This document shows, piece by piece, positions 9,001 to 19,600 of a stretch of DNA of 64,000 nucleotides (positions are counted from its first letter, which is position 1; every line of letters starts with the position of its first letter). Source of the DNA: Streptococcus mitis (lineage in GTDB: Bacteria; Bacillota; Bacilli; Lactobacillales; Streptococcaceae); the NCBI RefSeq assembly GCF_003943935.1, contig NZ_RJOB01000001.1, positions 174,395 to 238,394 of the forward strand, read 5' to 3'. The translations under genes and the position numbers were made by a program. The notes beneath the pieces are model-generated. The model ran no database searches, was not told the origin of the DNA, and saw only the letters and a program-made list of their open reading frames with translations.

Positions 9001-12000
9001 CAATTCTTTTTCAGCTACTTTGTCCCAAGTTACAGCTACCTTACGAGGCAAGCCTTTATCAAATTCTGCTCCAACTTGACTAGGTAAATTAGGTTGCTGA
9101 TTGATATCGGTAGAGATAGAAACTGGATGAAGTTTGACAATTTTCTTCTCTACTTTATTTTCTTTAATCACCAATTCAGTTGCGACAGATTGCGTTTTTT
9201 CTGTTTGATTGTCAATACGAGGAGTTAGAGTAACACGACCCTTAGTATAGAGCAACAAGTTCTGTCCATTCACTTCAAGATGACCACCATCAGCTGACTT
9301 GGCTTCCAAGTGGACATCTGACGCTGCAAATTCCGTCTGTGAACCATCCTCATAATGCCCAATCACATGATAAGGGAGAACTTGATCTTCTGTTGCTTTC
9401 TCTTTTCCTTCAACGCTTACTTCCAAACGAGTCAAAGCAGGTGCTTCCTTCACGAATTGAATCAAGTAAGTTTGAACCAAGTCACCCTTCTGGTCACTCA
9501 AAAAGACAGAAGCCTGATAACCATTATCAGCAGAAGCTTGCTGAACTGTTACCTGATAGCCTGTAGTCTGTGCTCCAACACTTGGGATTTTAGCACTGTA
9601 AGGAAGGGATACTCGGTAATAAGTCTTTCCAGGCTCAAAGTTTTCAAGAGTCTTATCTCCAACCGTGAGACCTGTAACAGTACTTTCTGTTTCCTTGTCG
9701 CTTGCGATAAAGGTTGCAGTTACTTCACGATCGTCATCTACCAATTTACCAGTAGCCTCCGTACGTCCACCTTCCTTGTTCAAAGCAGCAGGATCTTTCA
9801 AGGTCCAAGACACAACATCTGTATCAATCAAGCTACCATCTGACAAAACAGCAGTAACCGTTTTATCCAAATCAGCTGCCGTTGTACCAACTGGAACTGT
9901 CGCTACCTTAGGCAACCACTTATCAAGTGCAACTACTTTGACAAGGACTTCAGCCTTAGCTTCGATACCTTCTACATTACCAAATACTTTTTTCTCACCT
10001 GCGCTTGTAAGCAAGTCAGATGGCACGTCCCATGTTACAGTCTTTTCCTCAACACTACCGTCACTATAAATAGCTGTTACTGTTCGTGGTAATTCAGGAG
10101 TGGTACTCACATCAGTTGTGGCCTTCACAGGAGCATAGGCTATAAAGTGACGGTTTTCTTTCTTACCAGACACGGTTGCAACTGTTGCACTATCAGATGT
10201 TAAACCAGCAGAATCTGCATAAAGAGTAAATTTACCTTCTTTTTCTGTTGATTTTACAATGACAACCCCTTTACCATTGAAGGCTTTTCTTTGCCATGTC
10301 CCATCTGCTTGAGCTTTGTAGCGCTCACGGCTAGCTTGTTCTCCATTATCCACACCAACGATTTGTCCCTGACCATGAAGATTGAAATGAACAAGATTGT
10401 TAGCTGTCGGAACAACATTCCCTTCGCCATCAACAATTTCGTAATGGATGTAAGATAAATCTTTACCATCTGCTGTGATAACATGCTCTTCTTTAGTCAG
10501 ACGAACTCTTGCTGGCTCCCCAGCAGTTGTCACACTATCACGCGCAATTTCGTTGCCATTTTCATCTCGAGCAATCGCAGTCAGTGTGCCTGGTTGGTAT
10601 TTAACGAGCCATTCAAGATACAATTCACTTGGTTTAGCTCCCTCATGATATGGACGTCCATCTTCTGTCGTTTTCTTAGTAAATTCCTTTTTACCAAGTG
10701 ACTCTCCATTTAAGAACAATTCGACACTTGCTGCATTTGAGAAGGTACGAACCGGAACCTTTCCATCGACCAGCATCTTACGATCCCTAAGTGTCTCATC
10801 AGTCCAGTTCCAATGTGGTAAAATTCGGACAGTTGGTTTTTCTTTAGCACTATACCATTCACTACGGTAAAGGTAAAAATCATTCTTGGGTAAACCAGCC
10901 GTATCGATGATACCAAAGTAAGAACTTTTTACGGGTGTATTATCTTGGTTATGCCATGGAGTTGGCTCACCGATATAGTCAATTCCTGTCCAGATAAATT
11001 GTCCAGCATAGCCAGCATGATCACGGTCAAAAGTCCATGACTCAGTAGCTGTTCTTCCCCATCCAACACGGTCATTACCATAGTCAGATTGTTCATAGTG
11101 ACGATTTGGACGGTTATCATGTCCAAGGATTTGAGCAGGATTGTAATAAGAATCACGCGTTCTAGTAGCTGAAGAAGTTTCAGAACCATAGATGAGCCAG
11201 TCTGGATGAGCTCTACGAACAGCTTCATAATTACGCTCTCCATAGTTCATACCCACAGCATCCATGATTTCTGCAACTTTCAAGAAATCACCTGTAGACG
11301 CACGACTAAATTTATTTTCACCCATGGTTACGTAACGCTCGGTATCAATCGCTTTGATAACAGCCTTCAAACGTTTAGCAGTTTCAATAGAACGAGGACT
11401 ACCATTCGCTTCATCTACCTCATTTCCAAGAGACCACATCGCAATAGACGGATTGTTCTTATCACGTTCTACCATTGTCCTAAGATCAAAATCAGACCAC
11501 TTCTCTCCCTTCTTAGCCTCGGGATGAGTCGCATCTTGATCAAAGAAACGTCCATAGTCGTAAGTCTTCTTGCCACCATACCAAGTGTCAAAAGCCTCCT
11601 CTTGAACCAAAAGTCCTAGACTCGCCGCAGCATCTAGCAACTGAGGGCTCGCCGGGTTGTGAGTGGTACGAATGGAGTTCACTCCCATATCTTTCAGAAG
11701 TTTTAATTTACGATAAGTAGCCTTATAGTTCTCTTCTGCACCCAAGGCTCCATTGTCATGGTGAATACTTACCCCATGGAATTTCATTCTCTCACCATTG
11801 AGAGAAAATCCTTCCTTAGCTGTCCAGTTAAAATAACGGTAACCAAATGTATCTTCTGTTACATCAACTAACTGGCCTTCTTTATAGACTTTTGTTTTTA
11901 GAACATAAAGTTGAGGATGGTAACTTTTCGTTGTCCAAAGAGTTGGCTGATTAACCAGGATATTCTGATTAAATTGTGCTGTTTCATTTTCTGCCAAACT

Positions 12001-13266
12001 CTTAGTTTCAGAACGAACTAGTTCTGAAACAGCTTTACCCTCCTTAGTGAAAATCTGTTGCTCCACAAAGACATTAGCAGCTTTTTTATCTGTATTTTTA
12101 ATCTTACTTTGAACTTGTGTTTCAACATTGCTATTTTTTTGTTCAGCTAATTTTGGTGTTGTAATGTGGTTCCCATTTTCCGCAACATGGACTTTATCAC
12201 GATAACTAAGGGTTACATCACGATAAACCCCACTACCAGAATACCAACGACTACTTGGTTGCTTATTGGTCACTTGAACGGTAATGGAATTTTCACTGCC
12301 ATCCTTGTTCAAAAATTCTGTAATATCATAAGAAAAATGATTGTAACCACTTGGATAATGGCCTACAAATTTACCATTTACATAAACCTTAGAATCCATG
12401 TAAACACCATCAAAATTGATACGAACATCCTTGTTCTTGTCTGCTTCATTCAATGTAAAAGTCTTACGATACCAAGCTGTTCCACCATTTAACTGTCCAC
12501 CTTCATTACGAGCAGGAGACTTGTGATCGAAGTCAAAATAAATACTCCAATCGTGTGGAAGATTCAATTTAGACCAATCATGAACATCCACATCTTTTTT
12601 TGAAAAATCTCCTTGGGCGTTTAGTTTAAAGTACCAATCTTTATTGAAGTCTTGTTTTCGATCTGATAATAGCTGCTTCTCTTTTTCAACATCCGCTTTA
12701 CTTGACTCTTTAGAAAGCGCTTGCGTTTTTTCAGAAGAAGATTTGAGATCTGTAGTCGGTTTTACCTGATCCTTTTCTGAAGTTTTCTTAGCATCCTCTT
12801 TTACATCTGTTTCAACTGCTGCTGTAGATTTCGGACCATCTTCCACAGTCTTTAGATTTGTCTCTTCAGATTTTTGCTTCTCCTCAGCTTCGTTTCCTTC
12901 TCCTACTTTATTCGGAGTTTCAACTTTAGGACCAGCCAATTCATGACTGCCCTCGTTAGCAGGTGTAGTAGTTTCAGTATCCTTAATCTCATTTTCTTCT
13001 GCTACTTCAGATTTTGGCTTTACAAACTCACGTCCACCATTCTCATCAGCCTTTGCGATAGCAGCTGCCACATCATCAGGAAGCTTATCTAAAGGCTGAG
13101 CTTGATGAACCGTTGTTTCTTCTGTTTGAGTATTGGATGAAGCCATCTCCTCAGCTTGTACAGCTGAAATACCAAATATACTAGCCCCAATCATCACAGA
13201 TGCCACACCTATAGCAAATTTACGAATGCTATAATGACAACGTTTGTCGAAAATTCTTTTGTTCAT
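6091..13266 (-). CDS. bgaA: Cell-wall-anchored beta-galactosidase, BgaA type (GH2)
   Basis: A surface exo-beta-galactosidase of 2391 residues that should remove terminal galactose (beta-1,4 in the pneumococcal enzyme) from host glycans. Order of parts: YSIRK signal peptide ([19 protein letters not shown]); acidic, low-complexity segment to about residue 195; GH2 sugar-binding, Ig-like and TIM-barrel domains (about 205-780); a string of bacterial Ig-like modules; two CBM71-like galactose-binding modules (about 1549-1710 and 1889-2049); EVPEF/GGVN repeats; and the sortase motif LPETG at residue 2358 with a hydrophobic tail and KRKED. The acid/base Glu is E616 (WSLGNEVDE) and the nucleophile E696 (YGSETSS), 80 apart as expected. 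The frame opens at 13278, but GAGGATTTTA sits before the ATG at 13266, giving MNKRIFDKRC as in the sister genes. It has its own promoter and a cre site. Confidence 0.95.
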   Translation of the reverse strand: MNKRIFDKRCHYSIRKFAIGVASVMIGASIFGISAVQAEEMASSNTQTEETTVHQAQPLDKLPDDVAAAIAKADENGGREFVKPKSEVAEENEIKDTETTTPANEGSHELAGPKVETPNKVGEGNEAEEKQKSEETNLKTVEDGPKSTAAVETDVKEDAKKTSEKDQVKPTTDLKSSSEKTQALSKESSKADVEKEKQLLSDRKQDFNKDWYFKLNAQGDFSKKDVDVHDWSKLNLPHDWSIYFDFDHKSPARNEGGQLNGGTAWYRKTFTLNEADKNKDVRINFDGVYMDSKVYVNGKFVGHYPSGYNHFSYDITEFLNKDGSENSITVQVTNKQPSSRWYSGSGVYRDVTLSYRDKVHVAENGNHITTPKLAEQKNSNVETQVQSKIKNTDKKAANVFVEQQIFTKEGKAVSELVRSETKSLAENETAQFNQNILVNQPTLWTTKSYHPQLYVLKTKVYKEGQLVDVTEDTFGYRYFNWTAKEGFSLNGERMKFHGVSIHHDNGALGAEENYKATYRKLKLLKDMGVNSIRTTHNPASPQLLDAAASLGLLVQEEAFDTWYGGKKTYDYGRFFDQDATHPEAKKGEKWSDFDLRTMVERDKNNPSIAMWSLGNEVDEANGSPRSIETAKRLKAVIKAIDTERYVTMGENKFSRASTGDFLKVAEIMDAVGMNYGERNYEAVRRAHPDWLIYGSETSSATRTRDSYYNPAQILGHDNRPNRHYEQSDYGNDRVGWGRTATESWTFDRDHAGYAGQFIWTGIDYIGEPTPWHNQDNTPVKSSYFGIIDTAGLPKNDFYLYRSEWYSAKEKPTVRILPHWNWTDETLRDRKMLVDGKVPVRTFSNAASVELFLNGESLGKKEFTKKTTEDGRPYHEGAKPSELYLEWLVKYQPGTLTAIARDENGNEIARDSVTTAGEPARVRLTKEEHVITADGKDLSYIHYEIVDGEGNVVPTANNLVHFNLHGQGQIVGVDNGEQASRERYKAQADGTWQRKAFNGKGVVIVKSTEKEGKFTLYADSAGLTSDSATVATVSGKKENRHFIAYAPVKATTDVSTTPELPRTVTAIYSDGSVEEKTVTWDVPSDLLTSAGEKKVFGNVEGIEAKAEVLVKVVALDKWLPKVATVPVGTTAADLDKTVTAVLSDGSLIDTDVVSWTLKDPAALNKEGGRTEATGKLVDDDREVTATFIASDKETESTVTGLTVGDKTLENFEPGKTYYRVSLPYSAKIPSVGAQTTGYQVTVQQASADNGYQASVFLSDQKGDLVQTYLIQFVKEAPALTRLEVSVEGKEKATEDQVLPYHVIGHYEDGSQTEFAASDVHLEAKSADGGHLEVNGQNLLLYTKGRVTLTPRIDNQTEKTQSVATELVIKENKVEKKIVKLHPVSISTDINQQPNLPSQVGAEFDKGLPRKVAVTWDKVAEKELGHYHSFTLKGHVEGTDIEAQATVTVEGLQVAEEISLTLPKGETVQLPASVRAYHSNGTTIYKDVVWDQVPANFSQTEGVYEINGHLVGSNLTTKAHVRVSSQVVAGNNISKQWTGSQLPAAIVSNTGGDDSANALNDLTVSRTPTDAKNRWTTWRTNTDNDWASILFGNSGDLTKRFVDNLSVDFYTDGAIGLPKEYVIEYYVGQEVPDLPNDVNNAQRDSNHPFNNAANWKEVEHLKAPGQLSAGKTNHFTFDKVETYAVRMRMKKADGTAGIGLTELTVLGNKVVSSTSSEISIKVDGKDLEHFNPSKTDYYIPQSSKEITATASNNGLVTVVPATSEKGATRLILKAEDGTVLKEYRIFRDDEKESTQPAAAENSAKTLNVGDQLQLPAEVTVYYPSQAGWVKANLAVQWDAIPEHATEQEGSFEVTGHVIGTNLTTKIQVTVVAKGNQVLSENPSNNETDSKAFASTTNDTQAASHDRIFYINDGKYNEDGRWTNWSRTPKNQETSVGLLFKKDGKIASQSIGKVAIQFFKDSGTDAPEKMVLERYIGPAFTEPSTISRYEENADHPFNKAENWQEIPYKVSGEIVAGKPIEFNFDPIQTTAIRARMTRKSTTNGLAVVEFTAYSAGKGVEVETPSATISVDGKALENFDPNVTDYTLTAMSSQPKVTATTSGHGVVTVVNPGNINLPTLVRLVSKDGNLVKEYRLHFNTAFQTTPTEGVKNLVAETPSLEIEKTPLPFKEVIRKNPELAQGQRRVVSEGQDGEKVDYIQVVGTTRTLVHTEQRKAQDRIIEVGVKPSISNSKGEEPAPVNEVPEFKGGVNFVEASVNEVPEFKGGANFVEGAVNDISEYKGKQSTVGNQVAPVDEKPDFKDRVNPGVPQDSKLPEDKAAPETVGNQEVPVREKTEHPVQNIANNQTAERKASAVKGDQNSLPETGERESDTAIFLAGVSLALSAALLATKRKED

Positions 13267-13296
13267 TAAAATCCTCATTTCTTTTTCTTGACACTA

Positions 13297-13310
13297 AGTA
13301 AGCGTTTACT
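13297..13310 (-). promoter_or_regulatory. Candidate cre (CcpA) site in the bgaA leader
   Basis: AGTAAGCGTTTACT is close to the catabolite-responsive element TGWAANCGNTNWCA. It lies about 65 bases downstream of the -10 box, so CcpA would block elongation; glucose repression of bgaA is inferred. Confidence 0.65.
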
Positions 13311-13376
13311 TTTTAGAAAAAATAACCTCCTTCAGAATACACAACTAAGCATCAAGTTTGTTTTTTATATATATTG

Positions 13377-13405
13377 AATATATCAAAATGAACAAAAAAT
13401 TGCAA
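13377..13405 (-). promoter_or_regulatory. Promoter of the bgaA-like gene
   Basis: Minus-strand -35 TTGCAA (13400-13405), 17-base spacer and -10 TATATT (13377-13382), giving a leader of about 100 nucleotides. The whole intergenic stretch 13267-13622 contains this promoter, the cre site and the terminator of the next gene; no gene is seen. Confidence 0.6.
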
Positions 13406-13506
13406 TCTTTTTTATGATTTTAATATAACAAAAAAGATTGAGGCAACATCCTATAACGAGAAGCTTAACAATGGATAAAGAATCTGGTCCGAAACTATCA
13501 ACTATT

Positions 13507-13571
13507 CAAAAACCACACAGTATTGCTTTCAGCTTGATGATTCTCAATACTGAAATCACTGTGTGGTTTTA
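13507..13571 (-). terminator. Hairpin terminator after the GH20-GH84 gene
   Basis: Stem AAAACCACACAGT / ACTGTGTGGTTTT with a long AT-rich loop that also pairs in part (CAGTATTG / CAATACTG), followed by T residues on the minus strand. It separates the GH20-GH84 gene from the bgaA promoter. Confidence 0.75.
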
Positions 13572-13622
13572 TTGTGACATTAATGTTTATCCAGGATTAT
13601 TGAATAACTCTTTTTCGAATTC

Positions 13623-16600
13623 TTAATCTTTTTTCCCTCTTTTGATAAAAGCGGCAGAGAGAACTAGTCCAAGACCACCTAACAAGGCTAAAGTAGCTGA
13701 TTCTTCTCCACCTGTTGCTGGAAGTTGATCTTTAATTTTAGCAACCGATGTTTGTGGTTGTTCTTGTTTTTGTGCTTGATCTGTTTTCACTGATGCACTT
13801 GCAAATTCATCGGACTTTTCAACAGTAGTTTCAACATCACGATTGCCACTGCTCATCTTATCTCCATCGACTTTATCAACCGAATCTTTCAAGTTTTCCT
13901 CTGTTGGAGTGGCTTGAGGGCTTGCTGTTTCTTTATATTCTGGGACTTCATGGACAGCTGCTTCAGTGCCATTTACGCCACCCTTGAAGTCTGGGACTTC
14001 TACTACTGGTGATGGTAGCTTGCTTGAGTCTCCCATAGATTCAGTATACTCTGGAACTTCATGGGTAGCTGCCTCAACTGCGTTTACTCCGCCTTTGAAT
14101 TCTAGCCCTTCTACTACTGGAACCACATCATCACCTGCTGTTCCAATGGCTTGAGTGTATTCTGGAACTTCATGAACAGCTGCTTCGACACCATTTACGC
14201 CACCAGTAAATTCTGGGGCTTCTACTACTGGTGATGGTTCGTCACCCTTACTTGTAGTTGGAGCCGGTTTGGCTGGTTCCTCTGGAAGTTCTTGGTGGAA
14301 TGTCGTCATTTCGTAGAACTCTGGTTTACCTCCTTCCCAAACAAGTTTCACATCCAATAATGGAGATTTATCTCGGACAGCAAATGTTTGGAAGCTTGAG
14401 GTAATCTCACCTATTTCTGACCAAGAATCTCTTTTATCTGATTTAAGAGTTCGAGCCAATACTCGAGCCTTCACTCCTTGCGGAAGACTTGAAACAAGTC
14501 GGATATGGTTCACATCTGTCGGTTCTGACAAGTGGTAGACCAGCTCACCTTGTTCTTTCTCAGCCTTATAGCTAGTCAATACCTTACCATCTACAAGGTT
14601 GGTGTAGAGATTACCTTGGCTTTCACCACTGTTTCCTTGAACAGTTGGGTCATTAATTGGTTTCACGAATTCGCCATCATTGATAACCAACTCAGTGAAG
14701 CCTACAAAACGAGCATCATAGTTAGCTGTAAATAGAACACGGAGATAATTGGCTTTAACTGGACTTGCAAGTTCACCCTCGATGTAGCGGTTTCCTGGCA
14801 TCTTAGAATCATGTGTCCAACCATCTGTCAAGGAATCATCACGTGTCTCATTGGCAACACCATCACCAACTGTCACAAGATCTGTCCAAGTCTTGCCATC
14901 TTGACTGACTTGAATCTTACCATCACGGAGATAGTTTTGAGTGCCGTCTTGAATGTAAGCTCTAATTTTCTTGATTGCACGTTCACTACCAAGCTTCAAG
15001 GTGATATGACCATCTTTACGCGCATAGTCTGAAAACTCTACAAAGTTATTGTAAACTCCGTCGAACAATTGATCCAAGTTCTTAATCTTACGAACGTCAT
15101 TGCGACCATATGTTGGATGGATGCCCATTGATGTCGAATCAAGTGTGGTTGGTTGAACTTCTTTTGTCTGAACAAGTAGAGAGGTTGCTGTCACTGCTTG
15201 TTCTTGGTCAGTCTTGTTGACCAAACGAACATAACGTACCAAAGACTTATCTGTCACTTGATCAGCTGGATACCATTCTTGGGCATTTGGAGAGTATTCC
15301 AAATTGAGGGATGGATTTTCTGCACCAACTGCTTGAATGAGTTCAGCTTGGTGAAGACGATCAAGTTTCATACCCAAATAACTCTTAGCTGGAAGTTTTG
15401 TTCCGCTCGGAATTTGCATATTATAACGGCCTAGGCTATCATCAACTGGAGTTGACTTCAAGCTTTCAACGTTTGTATCAGTCAATTGGCTATTGCCTGT
15501 ACGTGTTTCAACTGAGAAGTCAGCGATACGCCACCATAGGTTGATGTTCTTAGTATTGCGAATACGAACATAGCGAGCTGAAATTGGAGTTTCGATTTCT
15601 TTGGTTTGTTCACCAGTCAAGCGATCCAATTCTTGCCATGAGTTACCATCTGCAGAATATTCAAGAACACCTTCTGCTAATTTATCTCCTGAACCTTGGT
15701 GGAGACGAACCTTAGTCACAGGTTTGACTTCGCCTAAGTCTAGTTGTACCCAACTATTTACTGGAGTTGTATCAGTTCGATCAGCATTCGCAAGCATGGC
15801 TTCAGTATTGTCACGACCGTCTGTAATCTGACCAACTGTCGTATTGTACTTGTACATAAGATTTGGACTAATCGTCACAGTAGCTGGCTGTTTAGCACGA
15901 GTAACTTCCACAGGGCGGTTAACAGCAATTTCTCTTACAGCAAACCAAGTATTATCACGATCTGAAGTCGCAATCATTCGAACAGCCTTGGCACGAATAT
16001 TGAGTTTTTCATATTTAATAAGAGATTCATTTCCAGTGTAGCTTGGTTCTGAAAGTGTTACCCACTCATCATTTTCATTAAGATACTCAACCTTAGCATT
16101 GTTAAAGGTATCACGAGGATTTGCTTGAGTTCCCATTGCAAAGGTCAAGTTTTGGAGTGGAACAGCTTTGTTAAATTTCAAACCAATGTAATCACCAGTC
16201 TTGATACTGTTTGGCGATTTGATTAATGCATGAGTTCCCAAATCTCCATCAGTTACCTCAGCAAGTCCGCCTTCTACACCTGTACGGTTTGTGATAAATG
16301 TACTGATAACTTGGTCTGGATGCAAGGCTTTTTGAACTTCTGTTGCCAAGATTTCACGCAGTTCAAGCAAGAATGGACGGATATGTTGAACACCCAACTC
16401 AGCTTTTTCGTCATGGTCTACATAATGGAAGGTATAAGTTTGAGACTGTTCATATAGTTTCAATCCCTTATAGTAGCTATCCCAAAGTTTTGCAGAATCG
16501 TTCTTTTCGATAGCTTCTGTACCATCAAGGAGAGCACTCAAGGCATCCATTTGGTCAATGGTATTGTCCAACCAATAATGGATTTGAGCACGCATCTTTT

Positions 16601-19600
16601 CATCACCAGATGCTTTATAAAGTTGAGCTGCAGCTTTTAGTTTCGCAAATTCTGCACGCAAGCCTTCACGCTCTGCACCAACATCTTGACCAGCTTTCAA
16701 CTTAGACATGAAGGCCGCCAATTTCGGTGCAAGTTCAACAGACTCTTCCAACTTCACAACACGACCATCCATGTTTTGGTTGATCATATGTTTACCAAGC
16801 TCACGGAAGGCAAGAGATGCTTCGCTATCTGTAAACTTACCATTTTCAACAAAGTTGAAGGCAATATCGTTTACTTTCTTAGCTTCTTCTTCTGACTTCC
16901 ATTGTTTCCATGCATATTGAGCTGCAGAGAAGAGGGCAATCTTAGAAGGCTCAGATTGTTGCATTGGATTCAACATGATACCTGAAAGAAGACTAGGATC
17001 AACATTTGGATGAAGGAATTTCTCACCACCACCTAAGATTAAGTGTTGTTTAGAGTTATCTGTAACAGGCCAATTGACCCATAGAGAAACTGGACGATAG
17101 GTCTTACCACCTGCAGTCAGGTTGTTCTTAAGGTTAGAGAGGAAGCTTTCGGATACTTCACCCCAGATCTTACCACCAGTAAGGGTCATAGAGGTTGAAG
17201 TTGGAAGATTTTCATTGAGTGCTTTCAACTCATCTTCACGGCCATTACCCCAATATTGACCTGGGACAAAGATCATTTCCTTACGAAGGCCACCATAAGT
17301 TGCTTGTTTTTCAGTCAACCAGTCTGTCATGTCCTTCATCAAGCGGTTGTAGCTATTGTAGCCACCAACTGGACTTGGGGCATCATCGGCCAAAATACCG
17401 AACTCACGAACACCGACATCCATCAATTGAGTGAATTTAGCCTTAATAGTTTCAAGGTCTTTTTGGTAGTCAGCATCGTTGCCAAAACGGATACGGTTAT
17501 TCATGAATGGGTGGATGGTCCATACATAACGAGTCTTATTTTGATTTCCGACACGCGCCAATTCACGAATTTCAGCTAGTTTTTCTTCTGGATAAAGTTC
17601 ACGCCATTTCTTGTTGTGAAATGGATCATCTTTTGGTGCAAAGAAGTATTGGGTCAACTTCAAGTCACCACCATAACGCATCAACTCAGCACGATCAGCA
17701 TTGCTCCAAGGGTTACCATAGTATCCTTCGATAAAGCCACGGTTCTTAATTTCAGCATAGTCTTCAACTGTTACGTTACGCAAGACTGGAGCTTCACTTT
17801 CATTAAGCATGTGTTTGAGAGTTGTCAAACCGTAGAAGACAGCATCTGTATCTTTACCGACGATAGAGATTGTATTGTTCTTGATTGACAAGGCGTAGGC
17901 ATCAATCTTATCAAAGAGTCCTTGAGAAATTCCAGACACTTCTTTTTCAGCCTGGGAATTTTGACCATGAACACCAAGGTAGATGTTGGTAGCACCTGCC
18001 ACTGCTGATTGACTGCTTGTATATGAGATTTGATGATCTTGTAAAACACTCTTCAAGCGGTTACGAGTATAGATATCCAAATTATCCCCCATAACAAGAT
18101 TAACTTGTTTATGGAGTTTTGTAACACCTTCATCGTAAGTTACTTTTTGTGGCGTTGGGAAGACCTTGTACTCTTTCTTAAGGTAATCTTGACTTTTCGA
18201 TGCTGCAGCAACCGCCTCGTCACTTGTAGGTTTCGTAGCTACAAAGTTATCCGCAAGTTCAGTTGTACCATCGCTTACTTCTTCAACTTTAGGTTTTTCT
18301 GGAGTCACAGGTTTCTCTGGACTAACTGGCTCTTCTGCATTGGTAGTAGAAACTGGTTTCAGAAGTTGAATTTCTGCAGCACTACCAAATCCTGCAACAC
18401 CTGCTAGAACTTTTAACTCTACCTTATCCGTTTCAACTGCATCAAAGTTCACTGTTTTCTCTTTGGCATTGTTTTCCCAAGTTCCTGAAGCAACTTTAAC
18501 CATCTGACCATCTTTTTGAGCATATATTTCATAAGATGTCACGACACCATTACCACCACCTGGACGTGGAAGATAAGTCAAACCATTGACTTTTTCACTT
18601 GCTTTCAAGTTCATAGCAACTGTGAATGGTGCTTGATGTCCAGACCATTTTGAATGCCAGAAGGTATTTGGATCATTGTCGAAGGCTTTTTCTACTGGAC
18701 CTTCTGCATTGGTACCTGGTAATTCTTGACTAGTTGCAGAAACTGTAAAATGATCATTTGGAATCAAACGTGGATTTACAAATGGTTCATTTGACAACTC
18801 AGCACTATGCAAGATTCCTTTGAAACCACCGATCGTTTCAAGTGGTAGAACCAAGCTATTATGAGCAAAACGAGGATTAGCTGGATTTGCAATACGTTCA
18901 ACCTTTTCACCATCTACATAAACTTCTGTAGATTGTGGTTTCGTTACAACAGAGATTTGATAACGTTTGTTCTTTTCAAGTTTCTTGTTGAATTGAATAT
19001 GGAATTGTTCAAAAGTATAGGCAAGGTAGCCATCCTTATCTGCAAGATAAAGTTGATTATTGCCACTTGTTGAGAAGGTCTGTTCACCGTCACCAGTTAC
19101 AGTAACATCCATTTTCAGGACATGACTTGGTCCTGCCTCACCAACTAGACCTTCGATTGTACTGTCTTTATCGAAATTCAATCCTTTTTCACTTGTCTTC
19201 ACTTTCTTAGCAAGGTAATCTTTGACAGTATCAGGATTGATCTTAAACAAATCTTCTTCAGTTACGGTCTTTTCTGGATTAGATTGTGGTGCATAGACAC
19301 TTGCTGGTTGAATACGGTCTGCATAGGTCTTAGCTGCACGATCGGAACCCCAAGTGCGTTCTGCAGTGGATTGCATACTCTTGAAGAAGCGTTTAAAGAT
19401 ATCATAAGAAGTAAGTCCAGTTTCATGAAGGTCAATGTTATCATTCCAAACTGCATGACCACCACCAATGATATTAGGATTAGAGGCTTCTAGACGTAGT
19501 CCTCCACCTGTTGAGAAGTCATTTGGTGCCCAACGATTGTACTGAGTTTCATAGTTAGCATAATCTCCATAAGCAGCTTGACTATTGCTGCCACTTGGGA

